This document shows positions 25,623 through 42,866 of a stretch of 64,000 bases of DNA, piece after piece. The translations under genes and the position numbers were made by a program. Each line of letters starts with the position of its first letter. The first letter of the stretch is position 1. The stretch lies in contig VICG01000006.1 of the NCBI GenBank assembly GCA_008692225.1, positions 935,501 to 999,500 on the forward strand. The letters run 5' to 3'. Below the pieces are notes generated by a model. That model searched no databases and was not told the origin of the DNA. It saw nothing but the letters and a program-made list of their open reading frames with translations. The DNA comes from Monilinia fructicola. Lineage: Eukaryota > Ascomycota > Leotiomycetes > Helotiales > Sclerotiniaceae.

Positions 25623-26900
25623 TCAAGTCTTCTCTTCAATCTTGAGACTGGACAATGAGAGTTCCTCATTTCCGTCATTTAAGAAGCCAGCATCTCCCTT
25701 TTGTTCTTTCTCCGCAGTATCTTCACTAAGCTGTTCCGGAGCTGTATGCTTATCGCCTGCATGTTTTTCCACGGCCTCTTCTTCATTTTCTCCCTCTTCC
25801 TCTTCATCATCTTCATCGTCGTCATCTTCTTCTTCATCGTCAAAGTCTTCGTCACTTCTTTCCGCCCCAGGTTCGCCATCCCCATCAACACCCACCGCTT
25901 TCATATATGCCTCAAGCTCTTTCGCCATTTTCTTTGAGAATCCAGATGCCTCAACAGACACATCCAGGCGTTTCACACCGTCCTTACCTATAAGTTTGCG
26001 AGCGTCCTTGAAAAAGGGGCCTTTTTCATTGCTGGTAAAATGAAATCTTCGGTCGAAGAAACGTTTGATGCAGTTGACATCTCGGTCAAAATAGTATTCC
26101 GCATTCACATGGTCAACAGAAACCATCTGCGGGAAATCAATAAGAATAGGAGTCAGAGTGACAGGTTCTTCGGGGTTTTCTGGGTTTCCTTCTTCCTTGA
26201 TTAGGATGTTAAATTCGTTGAAGTCACCGTGAATGAGACCGTATTGCGCTAGACGTAGGATCATGGAAATAAGTTCGGCATACAGGGATGCTGGGTCTGG
26301 AACGGAGGATATCTGACGCATGGGAAATGCATCAATCAAAGACATAACTATAGTATGTCGAGATTGTGCGAGAGGTTCTGGGACTGGAAACCCATTGTCT
26401 CGCAGAGCCGTCATAAATGTGAATTCCTTCAACGCTGCTAATCGTGACATATGCATCCATGATGCCGAAGATCTATGTCGTAGATAATCTCGATTCGCCT
26501 TGACCGTTCTAAACGATATTCGTCCCAGTCGATGAATCTTCAATACTCTCTGAACCCCCTTCTCATCTGCCACCACGAAGATATCACTCTCTTTTCCAAC
26601 ACCAATCTGGTTTCCAACACTGTATACGTCCTTGCGTTTCCGATATGTGTTCAAAGCAAGATAATCGAGTCCTCCATAAGTGAGACGATAGCCATCGTAT
26701 TTTGCGTTCTTAAGTCGTGCAATCAAATTTACTTTTGCGAGTGCGGAGATGCATCTGTGAACCCCGCCTCGGAGACCTGATAATTGTTCGATGAGTTTTG
26801 TAGGTACAACTTCATGGTTTTTGGATCCTTGTTCGACTGCTGTGAGTGTGCGCCAGTCTTCAGCGGTCAAATACCGCATAGCCTTGGTATCTAACTTCAT
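25623..26900 (-). CDS. RIO2: RIO2 atypical protein kinase/ATPase
   Basis: Ribosome-biogenesis factor needed for late 40S (20S pre-rRNA) maturation. It is a single exon of 425 residues. An N-terminal winged helix (about 1-90) is specific to RIO2 over RIO1. The kinase part has the nucleotide loop IGVGKESDIFVV (99-110), the ATP-binding lysine in VLKIHR (K121), the catalytic loop HGDFNEFN (D226, N231) and the metal-binding Asp in LIDFPQ (D255). The C-terminal ~100 residues begin with a long Asp/Glu-rich tract (from about 345), common in fungal RIO2. All catalytic residues are present. The start is 410 bp from the divergent RPN1 start. Confidence 0.95.
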   Translation of the reverse strand: MKLDTKAMRYLTAEDWRTLTAVEQGSKNHEVVPTKLIEQLSGLRGGVHRCISALAKVNLIARLKNAKYDGYRLTYGGLDYLALNTYRKRKDVYSVGNQIGVGKESDIFVVADEKGVQRVLKIHRLGRISFRTVKANRDYLRHRSSASWMHMSRLAALKEFTFMTALRDNGFPVPEPLAQSRHTIVMSLIDAFPMRQISSVPDPASLYAELISMILRLAQYGLIHGDFNEFNILIKEEGNPENPEEPVTLTPILIDFPQMVSVDHVNAEYYFDRDVNCIKRFFDRRFHFTSNEKGPFFKDARKLIGKDGVKRLDVSVEASGFSKKMAKELEAYMKAVGVDGDGEPGAERSDEDFDDEEEDDDDEDDEEEEGENEEEAVEKHAGDKHTAPEQLSEDTAEKEQKGDAGFLNDGNEELSLSSLKIEEKT

Positions 26901-27310
26901 CTTGGACGTTGTTATGAGAATTTGTTATATTATGTCAGTCTTTTGGGAATTATTTTTGGATTTTCTGCCATTGGGCTGTGAATGGATGTGGCGTGATTTT
27001 ATAAAAGTATTACTAAATACACTCTTTTTGATAGGCTTCATCGGGTGTGGAATTAAGGTTGGTGAACTTCGGCTACTAGGGGCACCACTTCAAGCTATGA
27101 TCTGGTGAAGCTGCTTAGACGCGAAAGCAGACCTGCCTGGAGGACCTTATTAAGGAACCAAAAACTATCACGAATTCCACGATATATCCCTCACTTTCAC
27201 TACCACTTGACTTGTGGTGATTTATACCCTTCCTGCGTATTGTCTTTAGCCCTTTTTTGATCAATAACAAATTCGGAAACGCCGCTTCTACATCAACCTT
27301 TAGAAACAAC
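26901..27310. promoter_or_regulatory. Shared divergent promoter of RIO2 and RPN1
   Basis: The 410 bp between two ATGs pointing away from each other must hold both promoters and leaders. I see no clear binding motif. The position is certain; co-regulation is an inference. Confidence 0.55.
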
Positions 27311-30220
27311 ATGGCGCAAGATGGCGAACCTCCAAAGTCTGTTGACAAGGGCAAAGGCAAGGCGGTCGCAGATCCCAAGAAGCCAGAGGATGTAGAGAAA
27401 GATAAAGATGGAAAGCCTATAGTTAATGGAGCCAAGGAAGAACCAGTTATTGGAGGTATGTTGTTGGTAAGGGAACGGATGGACAATTACTAACATAGTC
27501 TCGCAACAGCGGAGGAGCTCAGTGAGGAAGATCAACAACTGAAGAGCGAACTTGATATGCTGGTGGAACGATTAACTGTATGCTCATATTCATCATTGGA
27601 TACTACAGTTGAAACTAACATGGTTCAATATAGGAATCTAACACATCTCTTTACAAAAGTGCCCTCGAAGCTATCAAAGATTCCATCAAGACCTCCACCT
27701 CATCTATGACCGCCGTGCCCAAACCTCTCAAGTTCCTCAGACCGCACTACGAGCCTATGATCAAGTTGTACGAACAATGGCCGGAGGGGGATGATAAAAC
27801 ATCTCTCGCAGATGTGCTTTCAGTTATTGGTATGACCTTTTCAGATGAAGAGAGACAAGATACCCTCAAATTTCGATTACTCGCGCCTACATCAGATATC
27901 GCTTCATGGGGTCATGAATATACACGACATCTTGCTTTAGAATTGGGGGAGATGTACAGCAAGAGATTAGCGGAAGACCAACCCACTCAAGATCTTATCG
28001 ATTTAGCTTTGATTCTTGTGCCACTGTTCTTGAAAAGTAATGCCGAAGCCGATGCTGTCGATTTGATGAGCGAGCTTGAAATTATCGAGAAAATCCCAGA
28101 TTTCCTGGATAAGGATACCTACACAAGAGCATGTCTTTACATGGTTAGCATGGTCAACCTCTTGACTTATCCAGAGGATCAGACATTCCTCAAAACAGCA
28201 CACGATATCTACAAGCAGTACAACCAACTCACCCAAGCAATTGTCCTTGCCATCAGATTGAACGATCTCGCTCTCGTCAGATCTGATTTCGAATCTACTA
28301 CAGACCCAGCATTGAAGAAGCAGATGGCTTTCCTCATTGCTCGCCAAAGAATAGTCCTCGATGACTTACCATCCGAATCGAGCGAAGACCAAGAAATCAT
28401 GGAATGTATGTACAACACGAAGATGCCGGAACATTTCAAGGCTTTAGCCAAAGAATTGAACATTCTGGATCCAAAGACGACCGAGGATATTTACAAGAGT
28501 CATTTGGAAAGTAATCGGGTGTCGGGATTAACAAACCTTGACTCCGCTGGGCACAATTTGGCCGCAGGATTCGTTAACGCCTTTGTAAATGCCGGCTTCG
28601 GTAATGACAAAATGATGATGGTCGAGGATGAGAAAGCAAGCTGGGTCTGGAAAACTAAGGAAGAGGGAATGATGTCTACAGTTGCGTCAATGGGTACATT
28701 ACTTCTCTGGGACGTCGAGACAGGTTTGGACAAGATCGATAAATACACATATGCCCCGGAAACCCAAATACAGGCTGGTACTTTGTTGGCTATCGGTATA
28801 ATGAACTCTGGAGTACGAATCGATTCGGACCCTGCTCTCGCCCTTCTCGGTGAAGATGAGAAGCTTAACCACCCAAATCCTCTTGTCAGAGTTGGTGCTA
28901 TTATGGGTCTGGGTCTTGCTTATGCAGGATCAAACAGAGAACAACTTTTGGAGCTTCTCTTACCCATTGTTACTGATACTTCGGTGGAAATGCAAATTTC
29001 TGCTATGGCAGCTCTTTCTTTAGGTATGATCTTCGTCGGATCAGCCAACAGTGATATTACCGAAGCTATCTTCCAAACCTTCCTTGACGATGATCGCAAA
29101 TCCCAACTCAAGGACAAGTGGACTCGATTCATGGCTCTTGGTCTTGGTCTATTGTTCTTTGGACAACAAGAGAATGTGGACGTCATTCTTGAAACATTGA
29201 AGGCCGTTGATCATCCCATGTCTAAGCCAACTTCTGTTTTGGCAGAGATTTGCGCCTGGGCTGGAACTGGAACAGTTTTGAAGCTTCAGGAACTCCTCCA
29301 TATCTGTAATGACCATATCGAAGAAAGCGATGACAAGAAGGGCGATGAATTACTTCAAGCTTATGCTGTCATTGGTCTTGGTTTGGTCGCAATGGGAGAG
29401 GATGTCGGTCAAGAGATGGTCTTGCGCCAATTTGCTCACTTGATGCATTATGGTGAAGCCAATATCCGAAAAGCAGTTCCTCTCGCCATGGGTCTCCTCA
29501 GCCCTAGTAACCCACAAATGAAGGTATACGATACTTTATCTCGCTATAGTCACGACAATGACAACGATGTCGCCATCAATGCCATATTTGCTATGGGTCT
29601 GTTGGGTGCTGGAACCAACAATGCTAGACTCGCTCAACTACTCCGACAGCTGGCTAGTTATTACCACCGTGATGCCGACTCCTTGTTCATGGTCCGAATT
29701 GCTCAAGGTTTGTTACATATGGGAAAAGGAACTCTCTCTATTAACCCATTTCACACCGATCGTCAAGTACTCTCTCGAGTGGCCGCCGGTGGGCTCCTTT
29801 CTGTCTTGATCGCCATGATTGATGCCAAACAATTCGTCACTACTAAATCTCATTACCTCTTATACTACCTCGTCACAGCCATGCACCCCAGATTCCTCGT
29901 CACTCTCGACGAAGACCTTAAGCCCTTAACAGTCAACGTTCGAGTCGGTCAAGCTGTCGATGTTGTAGGTCAAGCTGGTCGCCCTAAGACCATCACTGGT
30001 TGGCAAACACAGAGCACTCCAGTGCTTCTAGCGTATGGCGAGAGAGCGGAATTGGAGGATGAGCAATATATCAGTTTGAGCAGTAATCTTGAGGGTCTTG
30101 TCATTTTGAGAAAGGTATGTTGATATATCCGTCCCTATAAATGGGGTAAATCGGGTTTTAACTCTAGACGAATGCTAATATTTGAGTCAGAACCCGGAAT
30201 GGGAAGATGGAAAGAGTTAG
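27311..30220 (+). CDS. RPN1: 26S proteasome regulatory subunit RPN1
   Basis: Largest base subunit of the 19S regulatory particle. It docks ubiquitin receptors and shuttle factors such as Rad23/Dsk2 and the deubiquitinase Ubp6. Exons: 27311-27455, 27510-27577, 27634-30114 and 30191-30220. Introns are 54, 56 and 76 nt and all phases join. The product is 907 residues, the usual fungal length. The N-terminus is Lys/Asp-rich and charged. The middle carries proteasome/cyclosome repeats, seen as repeated Gly-Leu-Gly and ALGLI-like helices (for example GAIMGLGLAYAG, MGLLGAGTNN). The last short exon encodes NPEWEDGKS, the conserved end. I chose ATG 27311 over the in-frame 27257 codon because MAQDGEPP begins the charged conserved-type N-terminus. 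Confidence 0.95.
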
Positions 30221-30824
30221 TGGGCTAAGAAGAAAGAAACGAAAGGAAATTAAATTATTGTATTATAATGGCCGGTCTGTTGGGGAGGCTATAGCAGGTA
30301 GACATGAATATGATTTTCCCTCGAACGAGGGGGATGATGGAAACTATGAAATGAACATCAGAATAAAAATGATACATGGTAGATGATTTTTTTGGCTATA
30401 TGTGATGAGGTTGACTGATTGTGACTTTGGTAATGATACAGCTGTTCATGCGAAAAAATGAGTGAGTGGATGAAGGTAGTAGAGTTAGTTGAAGTACCTA
30501 AAAGTCGCTACTGTGCTGTCCATCATCCTATCGTAGATTTCGAGAGACTTGCTTGCTGGTATCTCTGCTAAGTAATGCAACTGCTAAGATTAGCCTCCCC
30601 CTTCCTATTCATGCCCCCTTGGACTCCCATAATTACAGTATAATAATCTAGCTACCCATGCAATATGATGCCATCCCATCTAAGCCCGTCTCAAATCATA
30701 CATCGATTTCGTACCCCTCCCCCCTCCCCTCAACCCACCTTGCTATAAGCAACTCTTTCCACAGATCTCCAGCCTCCTGATACGGCACTCTCCCAGGTGA
30801 ATACGATCGATCAAACGAGCAAGC
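30221..30824. other. Convergent 3' interval between RPN1 and MLH1
   Basis: About 600 bp between two convergent stop codons, with no coding frame. It holds the 3' UTRs; C/T-rich patches lie around 30700-30760. Confidence 0.6.
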
Positions 30825-33218
30825 CTAACACCGTTCGAAAACCCGATACAGGCCCTTCAAGTTCGCCACCTCCAGCACCGCGCCGCCCATCAAATCTCTC
30901 GTGGCAATTAAGCGTGAGCGAAAGGCGGGGAAGAGTACATCTTCTACCATTTTCCTAACGGCGTCTCGGCGTTGCTTTATTTCTGGAGAGAGGGACTCTG
31001 GTGCGCATGGTTCGCCGTCTCTTTGGTTTTGATCTTGGGGCTTGCTTTGCTCACTCTCGCCGTCGCCCTCGCCTTGACGCGGCGCAGGTCCAGGGGATGG
31101 AGGTAGTTGTTCTGGGACGTAGAATCTGGATAATTCTTCGAGGAATGAGGAAAAACATTCTTTTTCGTCAGTCCAGTTGACGTGCGGGCCAAGCCGGAGG
31201 AGAAACTGTGGGAGCTTGGATAATGCAGGTGTGTAATTTTTGAGGAGGAGAGGTATGCCCTCGAGGAGACCGTCGGGAGTGATAGATAGGGAGAAATATT
31301 CCTGGAGCATTTCACGGCGGGAGATGAGTTGTTCCGAGACGATTTCTACTACGTCTTCTATCTCGAAATCGTCTTCGGGTGAGATGGTTGGGGGTGCAGT
31401 GGCTTTCTCGTGGGTGGCTGCAAGGGTTAGGAGAGAGGAGAGGGATAAAGGGGGATTGAAGCGGATTTGGCCGAAGTTTCCGAAGTCAGTGAGGCCGATT
31501 TGGTAGAAGAAAGCAGAAGAGACGGCGGCGTAGTCGACGAGGAAGAGCTTTACACCGGATTGAATGGCGGCGAGACGGCGACGTTCGTCGACTATACCGA
31601 CGAAGGTGTGGCTGGCGAAGATTTCAGTAAGTGTGTTATGCATTGAGTCACGAACAGATGAGCGGAGTTCTCTGATGGTCATTAGGCGACAGATGACCGG
31701 TTCGCGGTCAGTATATGTATACTCTATATCTTGGGAGCTAGCGGTAGCGGTGCTGCCGGAGGGGATTGGAGCGCCTTGGCCTACATCTCTAGTAGCGCCT
31801 GATGTTTTGGTACTGGGTGGAAGCATGGTGGTGATTTTTCTGAGCTTGGAGTCGGTGCGTACGAGATTGTTTTCATAGGGTCTGGTAGTAGTTCGGGCTT
31901 TGTCTGCAGTGGCAAAAGCAACAGGATCAAGGATGTCTGCTACAAGTGGTGCTTGAGCTCCAGGGAGAAGAGTTTGAGTCATGAAGTTTCGACTTTTATC
32001 TACGTCGGCGAGCTTTATTCGGATGTCGGCGCATATCTTCTCTATAATTTCATCTTCGTTGAGAAAATTTACCTCTCTTTTAGTAGGGTGAACGTTGACA
32101 TCTAGGCGTTGAGGCTCAATTTCAAGATTGAGATACGTGAAAGGATGACCACCTTTGGGAAGGAATGACGAGTAAGTCTGCTCAATGGCCTTTCGAATAG
32201 CTGTCGATTCGACTGAACGATGATTGATGAACAAAAGCAACGTCGTCTTTTTAACGTGATAATTTGCATTAGTTGTCCAACCTTGAGCAGTAAATCCCCA
32301 TCGCGGATCAGCGGATTTAAACTCGATTAGCTCGTTTGCTACTCCACTGCCATGAATTTGTCGAATCCGGTCTACAGTGGAAGAAGCCACTTGGGTTGAG
32401 ATTGTAGTGCTGGCCTCTCCATATTTCTTACAGCTGAACGCTACGCCGTCACAGTGAATAGCGTATCTTCCCACAACATCGAGAATTTTGTTATACTCTT
32501 CCGATGCTGACCTGAACGCACGTCGACGTGTTGGTACGTTGTAGAAGAGATCCTCCACCGTGATTTGTGTACCCGGGCGACCCGCAATGGGCTTTGGGTC
32601 TGAGCCTTGACCAGGCTTTGCCGGTATTAAACGGCCACTGTCATAATGTGCTCTGAAAGCACAATTAGAATCCTTCGTCCTTGTCGTGACGGTAAGATGT
32701 GCAATATGACTAATACTGGCTAAAGCTTCTCCACGAAAACCATACGTTCCGATGGATGTCAGATCTTCAAACTGCTTGAGCTTGGAAGTTGTAAATCGTT
32801 CACATAAAATTGCCATATCTTCTTTCTATCAACGCTTAGCTTATATACCAAGGGACTTGTAAGCATCAACCGAGATTTACATTAATTCCATGTCCATTGT
32901 CGGTGATTTGCAATAACTTCAAACCACCGTCTTTGACGAGTACCTCAAGTGATGTTGAGCCCGCATCAACGGCATTCTCAATGAGTTCCTTCAGAGCATG
33001 TACAGGGGCTACAATAATCTCGCCAGCAGCAATCTTATTGACCACATCGGGATCCAATGCCTAAATGATTATCAGAATATGATAACGGGCATTGGTGAGG
33101 TTCTAAAACTCGCCTTGATACGCCTAGGGGCGGTGACTTCTGAGAGCCCATCTTCAGCTTTTCTTTTTGTTCCTCGTGATGCTTCGCCACCTGAATCAAG
33201 ATTCATTGGTTCGGACAT
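30825..33218 (-). CDS. MLH1: DNA mismatch repair protein MLH1
   Basis: MutL homologue that forms MutL-alpha with PMS1 and acts after MutS mismatch recognition. Exons: 33218-33114, 33060-32881 and 32825-30825; the product is 761 residues. The GHKL ATPase motifs are intact: [10 protein letters not shown] (E60-G69), DNGHGI (89-94) and [13 protein letters not shown]. The transducer domain follows, then a Ser/Thr-rich linker and the C-terminal dimerisation domain ending FERC-stop. That terminus is the hallmark of MLH1, as it contributes to the endonuclease site of its partner. Exon 1 encodes a 35-residue basic leader with RGTKRK, which may act as a nuclear signal. Intron 1 (33113-33061) uses a GC donor (AAG|GCGAGT); only this keeps the frame RRIK-ALDPDVV. 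Intron 2 has GTAAAT. Confidence 0.95.
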
Positions 33219-38458
<5,240 letters not shown>

Positions 38459-38800
38459 ATGATGGGTGAGCTATCATTGAAGACTTTGGTATCGTGAAGG
38501 AGTCTGTTGAGCGACGATTTTATGTGATTCGAGGATATTGGAATTGTAATGAATGGATGAGCTGTAGTTTCTGGAGGTTTTGGGACGTACTAATATTTGC
38601 ACATCCAATTTTGACCCTATTGATTGTCATTAGACACATAGGTTGCTTCTCATTGTAATTAGAATTATAGCCGTTGAATTAATATATTATCTGTATAATA
38701 AACTTCAAGTCCCATATGTTATGCAACAAACCGTTGATGTTTGATTTGGTAGTATGAATAACGAACGCCTTATATACTCTCAAATGTCATTTTTATCATA
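38459..38800. other. Convergent 3' interval
   Basis: About 340 bp between the GMC gene and the DUF202 gene. AT-rich, with no coding sequence seen. Confidence 0.6.
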
Positions 38801-39666
38801 CTATGTTCTTTTGGAACTTGTTGCCAGGAACAAAACACAAACTGCGATTATTGCGACTGCAATCGTTGTGAGAACCTATAAATGGTTTAAAATTAGCAAT
38901 TATCCTGTTGATGGCAAGTCACCTCTTAACAATGGAACGAACGGCGCCTGGTGCACAATTGGGTGCTGGCACATCTGCATCTTAACCTCTTGCACCAGCG
39001 AAAAGTTGTTTTTTCTTCCTCAAAAGCTACACCATCGCCCCATCACACCTGCAGACCCATATACCCTTACCAACCCCACGAACATCCAACTCCCACAGGA
39101 AGCAAACTGATAAGAAATAGTACCACTCACCCCTTGTGTTTTCCATCCACTCTGCACAATAGCCACACGCCGACTATATTTATTGACCGTCTTCATATAA
39201 TTGCCAAAACCCAACGCCAAGCAGACGAGGGACAGAACCCAGAATAGTATACCAAGAGGTTGTGCCATACGCAATTCGAGCTGGGTAGGAGTGGATTTTA
39301 AATGGAAGGAGAGTATTATAGCGAGAGACACGATAGTCATGTACATGGAGAGTCGCAGGTAGGAAAGGAAGGTTCGTTCATTTGCGCAGTGGTCGCGACA
39401 ATCGCTGTCGACGTTATCGAAGAGAAGGGGGCCCAATAGAGGTGGGGTGCAGAAAACGGATTCTCCATGGTGGCTTGAGAGGTGTGGGTTGTTAGCTGTG
39501 GAAGTAGTTTGGGGGTGGGAGAAATTGAACTCGGGGGCTCAGGGAAAGGTGTAAAGGAAACATACTTTGCGACATCAATTGGTGGTGGGCGAGCGGGGAA
39601 GTATATTGGTGAGTATATCATCTCCTGTTGAGACTCTTGACCTTCTTCCTCTTGAATGCGAGACAT
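38801..39666 (-). CDS. DUF202 small integral membrane protein
   Basis: Small membrane protein of the DUF202/YidH family; a related domain is found in the yeast vacuolar transporter chaperone (VTC) proteins. Exons: 39666-39566, 39473-39131 and 38875-38801, with introns of 92 and 255 nt; the product is 172 residues. A Pro-rich cytosolic N-terminus is followed by the family motif DCRDHCANERTFLSYLR. Three membrane helices follow: MTIVSLAIILSF, GILFWVLSLVCLALGF and, after KYSRRVAIVQSGWKTQG, the helix in exon 3 (TTIAVAIIAVCVLFLA), ending SSKRT. The short third exon is far from the second and easily missed; without it the third helix is lost. An in-frame ATG at 39699 is an alternative start adding 11 residues. 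Function in filamentous fungi is unknown. Confidence 0.8.
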
Positions 39667-40699
39667 CTTGAATAAATTGACGTTTGTTCTATCATCCAAA
39701 CTTGAACTTCTTAATGGTTAGAACTACCCCAGACTTTCTTTTAAGTGGAATCCATGGATGAACATAAGAGGGTCGCAAGCGGGACTCGTATAATAATTAT
39801 TCCGTACCGATAAGATGTGGGGATGGGAATTTTCGCTTCGAGGAACCCCTTCATGACTAAGGTTACTTTTCGGGGGCTGGAATTTCTCTCTCTTATAACG
39901 TTTATTGACAAATCATATTATTTTATCACATATAATATTACACATCATCTCCATCTAGATTCCTAGATTCCTAGGTTCCTAGGTTCCTAGGTTCCTAGGT
40001 TCCTAGGTTCCTAGGTTTCTCCGGAGTACTTCTCACCAGATCTTATCGGAATCGGTATTCGGAATCTCATCGAACCATTTCCTTGTTGTAATTGGTTTCC
40101 GAGATCTTTTGATATCTCAAGGATAAACTTTCCTATAGAAGTTTAGTTTTTATCATTGATACGACTACTTCAAGTGTCCAGTCATCAAAGGTGGCTGGCT
40201 ATTGGTTGGGGAACTTTTTTGCTCTTCTGCATAGTGGATCTGTTGGTTTACTGTATGTATGAATCTTCCTATGGTGGGGTGGTCGCCATTCCCCTAAACC
40301 ATGTCAGCACATGTAAGTAGATGAAATTGGATGAAATTTGATGAAATTGAATTCACGGAGTTAGAATGGCGTCCTTTGATGCTAGAAGCTAGCCTTTTAC
40401 TGGCTTGGCTTGGTCAGTGAGACATTAATCCGATTTTCAATTGAGTTTCTGATTCATTGATTCTTATTAGTTTATATGTTTGTTCGACTTTTCTCTCTTC
40501 ATTTGTTGTTCATAGCTACGGTTCGTCAACGAGAACATCGTTGCGGTAGTACCGTCATTGTATTGCGTCATTTATATTGCACTTATCTTTTTGTTGAGAA
40601 AGGGAAGTAAAAAAGACTCAGAATTGTAGCTCTTATCAAAGAGAAGTTATAGTTTCTTAGAATATTCGACGCTGATAAGAAGCAAACCATTGTGCAGCA
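39667..40699. other. Divergent promoter interval, DUF202 and MATE
   Basis: About 1 kb upstream of two divergent genes. It holds the 9-bp CCTAGG repeat array. There is no supported coding frame. Confidence 0.6.
39955..40016. repeat. 9-bp TTCCTAGGT tandem repeat
   Basis: About seven tandem copies of a 9-bp unit (TTCCTAGGT, first copies TTCCTAGAT). Each unit carries the palindrome CCTAGG seen singly elsewhere in the window. Confidence 0.95.
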
Positions 40700-42866
40700 A
40701 TGTCTTCCTTTCCAGTACCGATCAAGTCTAGAGACGAGGCACATCTACGTGACTCAATTTCAAGATCGCCTTTCAGCACCTCATTCAGATCTGGTTCACC
40801 TATAGCTCAGGAATCACTTGCGCGCGATTTAGCAGAATGTCCTGCAGATGAGGTGGAAACGTCAGAACAGAATGAATGCACCAGCTCTGGGGACGAGTCT
40901 TCAGAGGCCTCTACAGCTCGACAAATGGAAGCCCAACATTCAATGACCCATTCTTATAGGCGGCCAAGCTTCGTGGCATTCGGTGGCACTCGTCCCGCCG
41001 TTACTCCCCAATTCAAAGATACAGCATGGTTGACCAAGAAGGAAAGACACGAATCAAGGAATGAAGAGAGGAGTCTATTGAGGGACAATCATCTCGCTCC
41101 ACCAAAACACCCTGAACCGGCAACGCGAACTGCCTTCAATAGATTATACAGGAAATTGTTTAGCACAAAAATCCCAAAACCAATGGGTGACGAAGAAGCT
41201 GGACCACCGTCGGAGATCTCGGCTTTGTTGCCAAATGGGCAACACGAATCTGCGCGTTCACGCCATGAGAGATTAAATAGACAATGGGAGGAAGCTGTGG
41301 CAGCAGGAAAGATCAAAACAACATGGCAAAGAGAGGCAAAAACGTTATTAAGATATTCGAGTCCATTGGTTGTGACTTTCGTCCTCCAATATTCTCTCAC
41401 CGTTGCGAGCATATTTACAGTTGGACATCTTGGAAAAGTAGAATTGGGTGCTGTTAGTTTGGCCAGCATGACAGCAAACATTACGGGATATGCTGTTTAT
41501 CAAGGATTGGCTACGAGTTTGGATACGCTTTGTGCACAAGCATATGGATCTGGTAGAAAAGGTCTAGTAGGATTACAATTGCAGAGAATGACGTGGTTTC
41601 TCTGGGCCCTAACAATACCAATTGGTATAATTTGGTTGAGTGCTGAAAAAATTCTGGAAACCATCGTACCGGAAAAACGTTCCGCTGAGCTCGCAGGTTT
41701 GTATCTGCGAGTTTTACTTCTTGGCGCTCCCGGGTTTGCACTATTTGAAGGTGCCAAGCGATTCGTACAAGCACAAGGATTATTTTCTGCCACGACTTAC
41801 GTCTTGCTTATCTGTGCACCTCTTAATGCATTCATGAACTGGTTGTTTGTTTGGAAGTTTGAATGGGGTTTCATTGGGGCTCCTATTGCTGTTGCTGTGA
41901 CTGACAATCTGTTACCTCTTCTGCTTTTCCTCTATGTTCGTTTTGTGGATGGTAAGGAGTGTTGGGCTGGATTCACATGGAGAGCCTTCCATAATTGGGG
42001 TGAGTTTCACATTGCACTGGGTAATAGTTATGGAGTTCTAATAAATGCCAGGTCCGATGATAAAACTTGCTCTTCCTGGTCTGGTTATGGTATTGGCAGA
42101 ATACCTAGCATTTGAGGTTCTAACTCTAGCGTCAAGCTACTTCTCCGTAACGCATCTTGCGGCTCAAAGTGTCTTAACTACTTTAACTGCTTTAACTTTC
42201 CAAATCCCATTCTCGATTTCTATTGCAGCTTCAACACGTGTGGCAAACCTTATTGGTGCTACACTTTCCGATGCAGCTAAGACTAGTTCGAAAGTGGTAC
42301 GTAGGATTCTTTCCTTTTATCCCACGTTCTACAAACTGGCACCCCATGATTATTTAGCTAACAGAACTTACCTATGCAGGCTATCTATGGTGCCTGCATA
42401 GTCGGCCTATTCAACTTTACACTCATCTCCACCCTTCGCAATATTGTTCCCCGCCTCTTCACCGATGACCTCGACGTTATAAATATCGTCTCTAGTGTTC
42501 TACCTCTATGTGCAGCATTTCAACTCTTCGATGCCTTAGCCGCTAATTGCAACGGATTACTCAGAGGCCTGGGAAGACAAGAGATTGGAGGATATGTCAA
42601 TCTTTTCTGCTATTATGTTTTAGCGATGCCAATTAGTTTTGGAACGGCGTTTGGCTTAGGATGGCAATTGGAGGGATTATGGTTAGGTGTTGCACTAGCT
42701 TTGGGATTGGTGGCGGCAATTGAGGGGTGGTTTTTGGTGAGGACTGATTGGGAAAGAGCGGTTGAGGTATGTTGTAAATTTTCTCCCAAGACTTTTTTTT
42801 GTTTCCTTTTGAGGATTCTAATAATATGCGTTATAGGCAGCACAAGATCGAAACGCAGCGGGATGA
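40700..42866 (+). CDS. MATE-family multidrug/organic cation efflux transporter
   Basis: Multi-antimicrobial extrusion (MATE) transporter, an H+ or Na+ antiporter exporting toxic or metabolic organic cations, probably at the vacuole or plasma membrane. Exons: 40700-41999, 42052-42296, 42380-42766 and 42837-42866, with introns of 52, 83 and 70 nt; the product is 653 residues. The first ~220 residues are a Ser/Glu-rich cytosolic extension, common in fungal members. Twelve membrane helices follow. The first conserved MATE motif is seen around VTFVLQYSLTVASIFTVGHL, with GLATSLDTLCAQAYGSG after it; the second half repeats it in MVLAEYLAFEVLTLASSYF. The last exon encodes AAQDRNAAG, a usual fungal end. 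The substrate cannot be told from sequence. Confidence 0.9.

Noticed and set aside
39120..39130. DUF202 protein ending in exon 2
   Set aside because: Reading on gives a non-homologous tail. The GTGAGT donor and the exon at 38875-38801 restore the third membrane helix.
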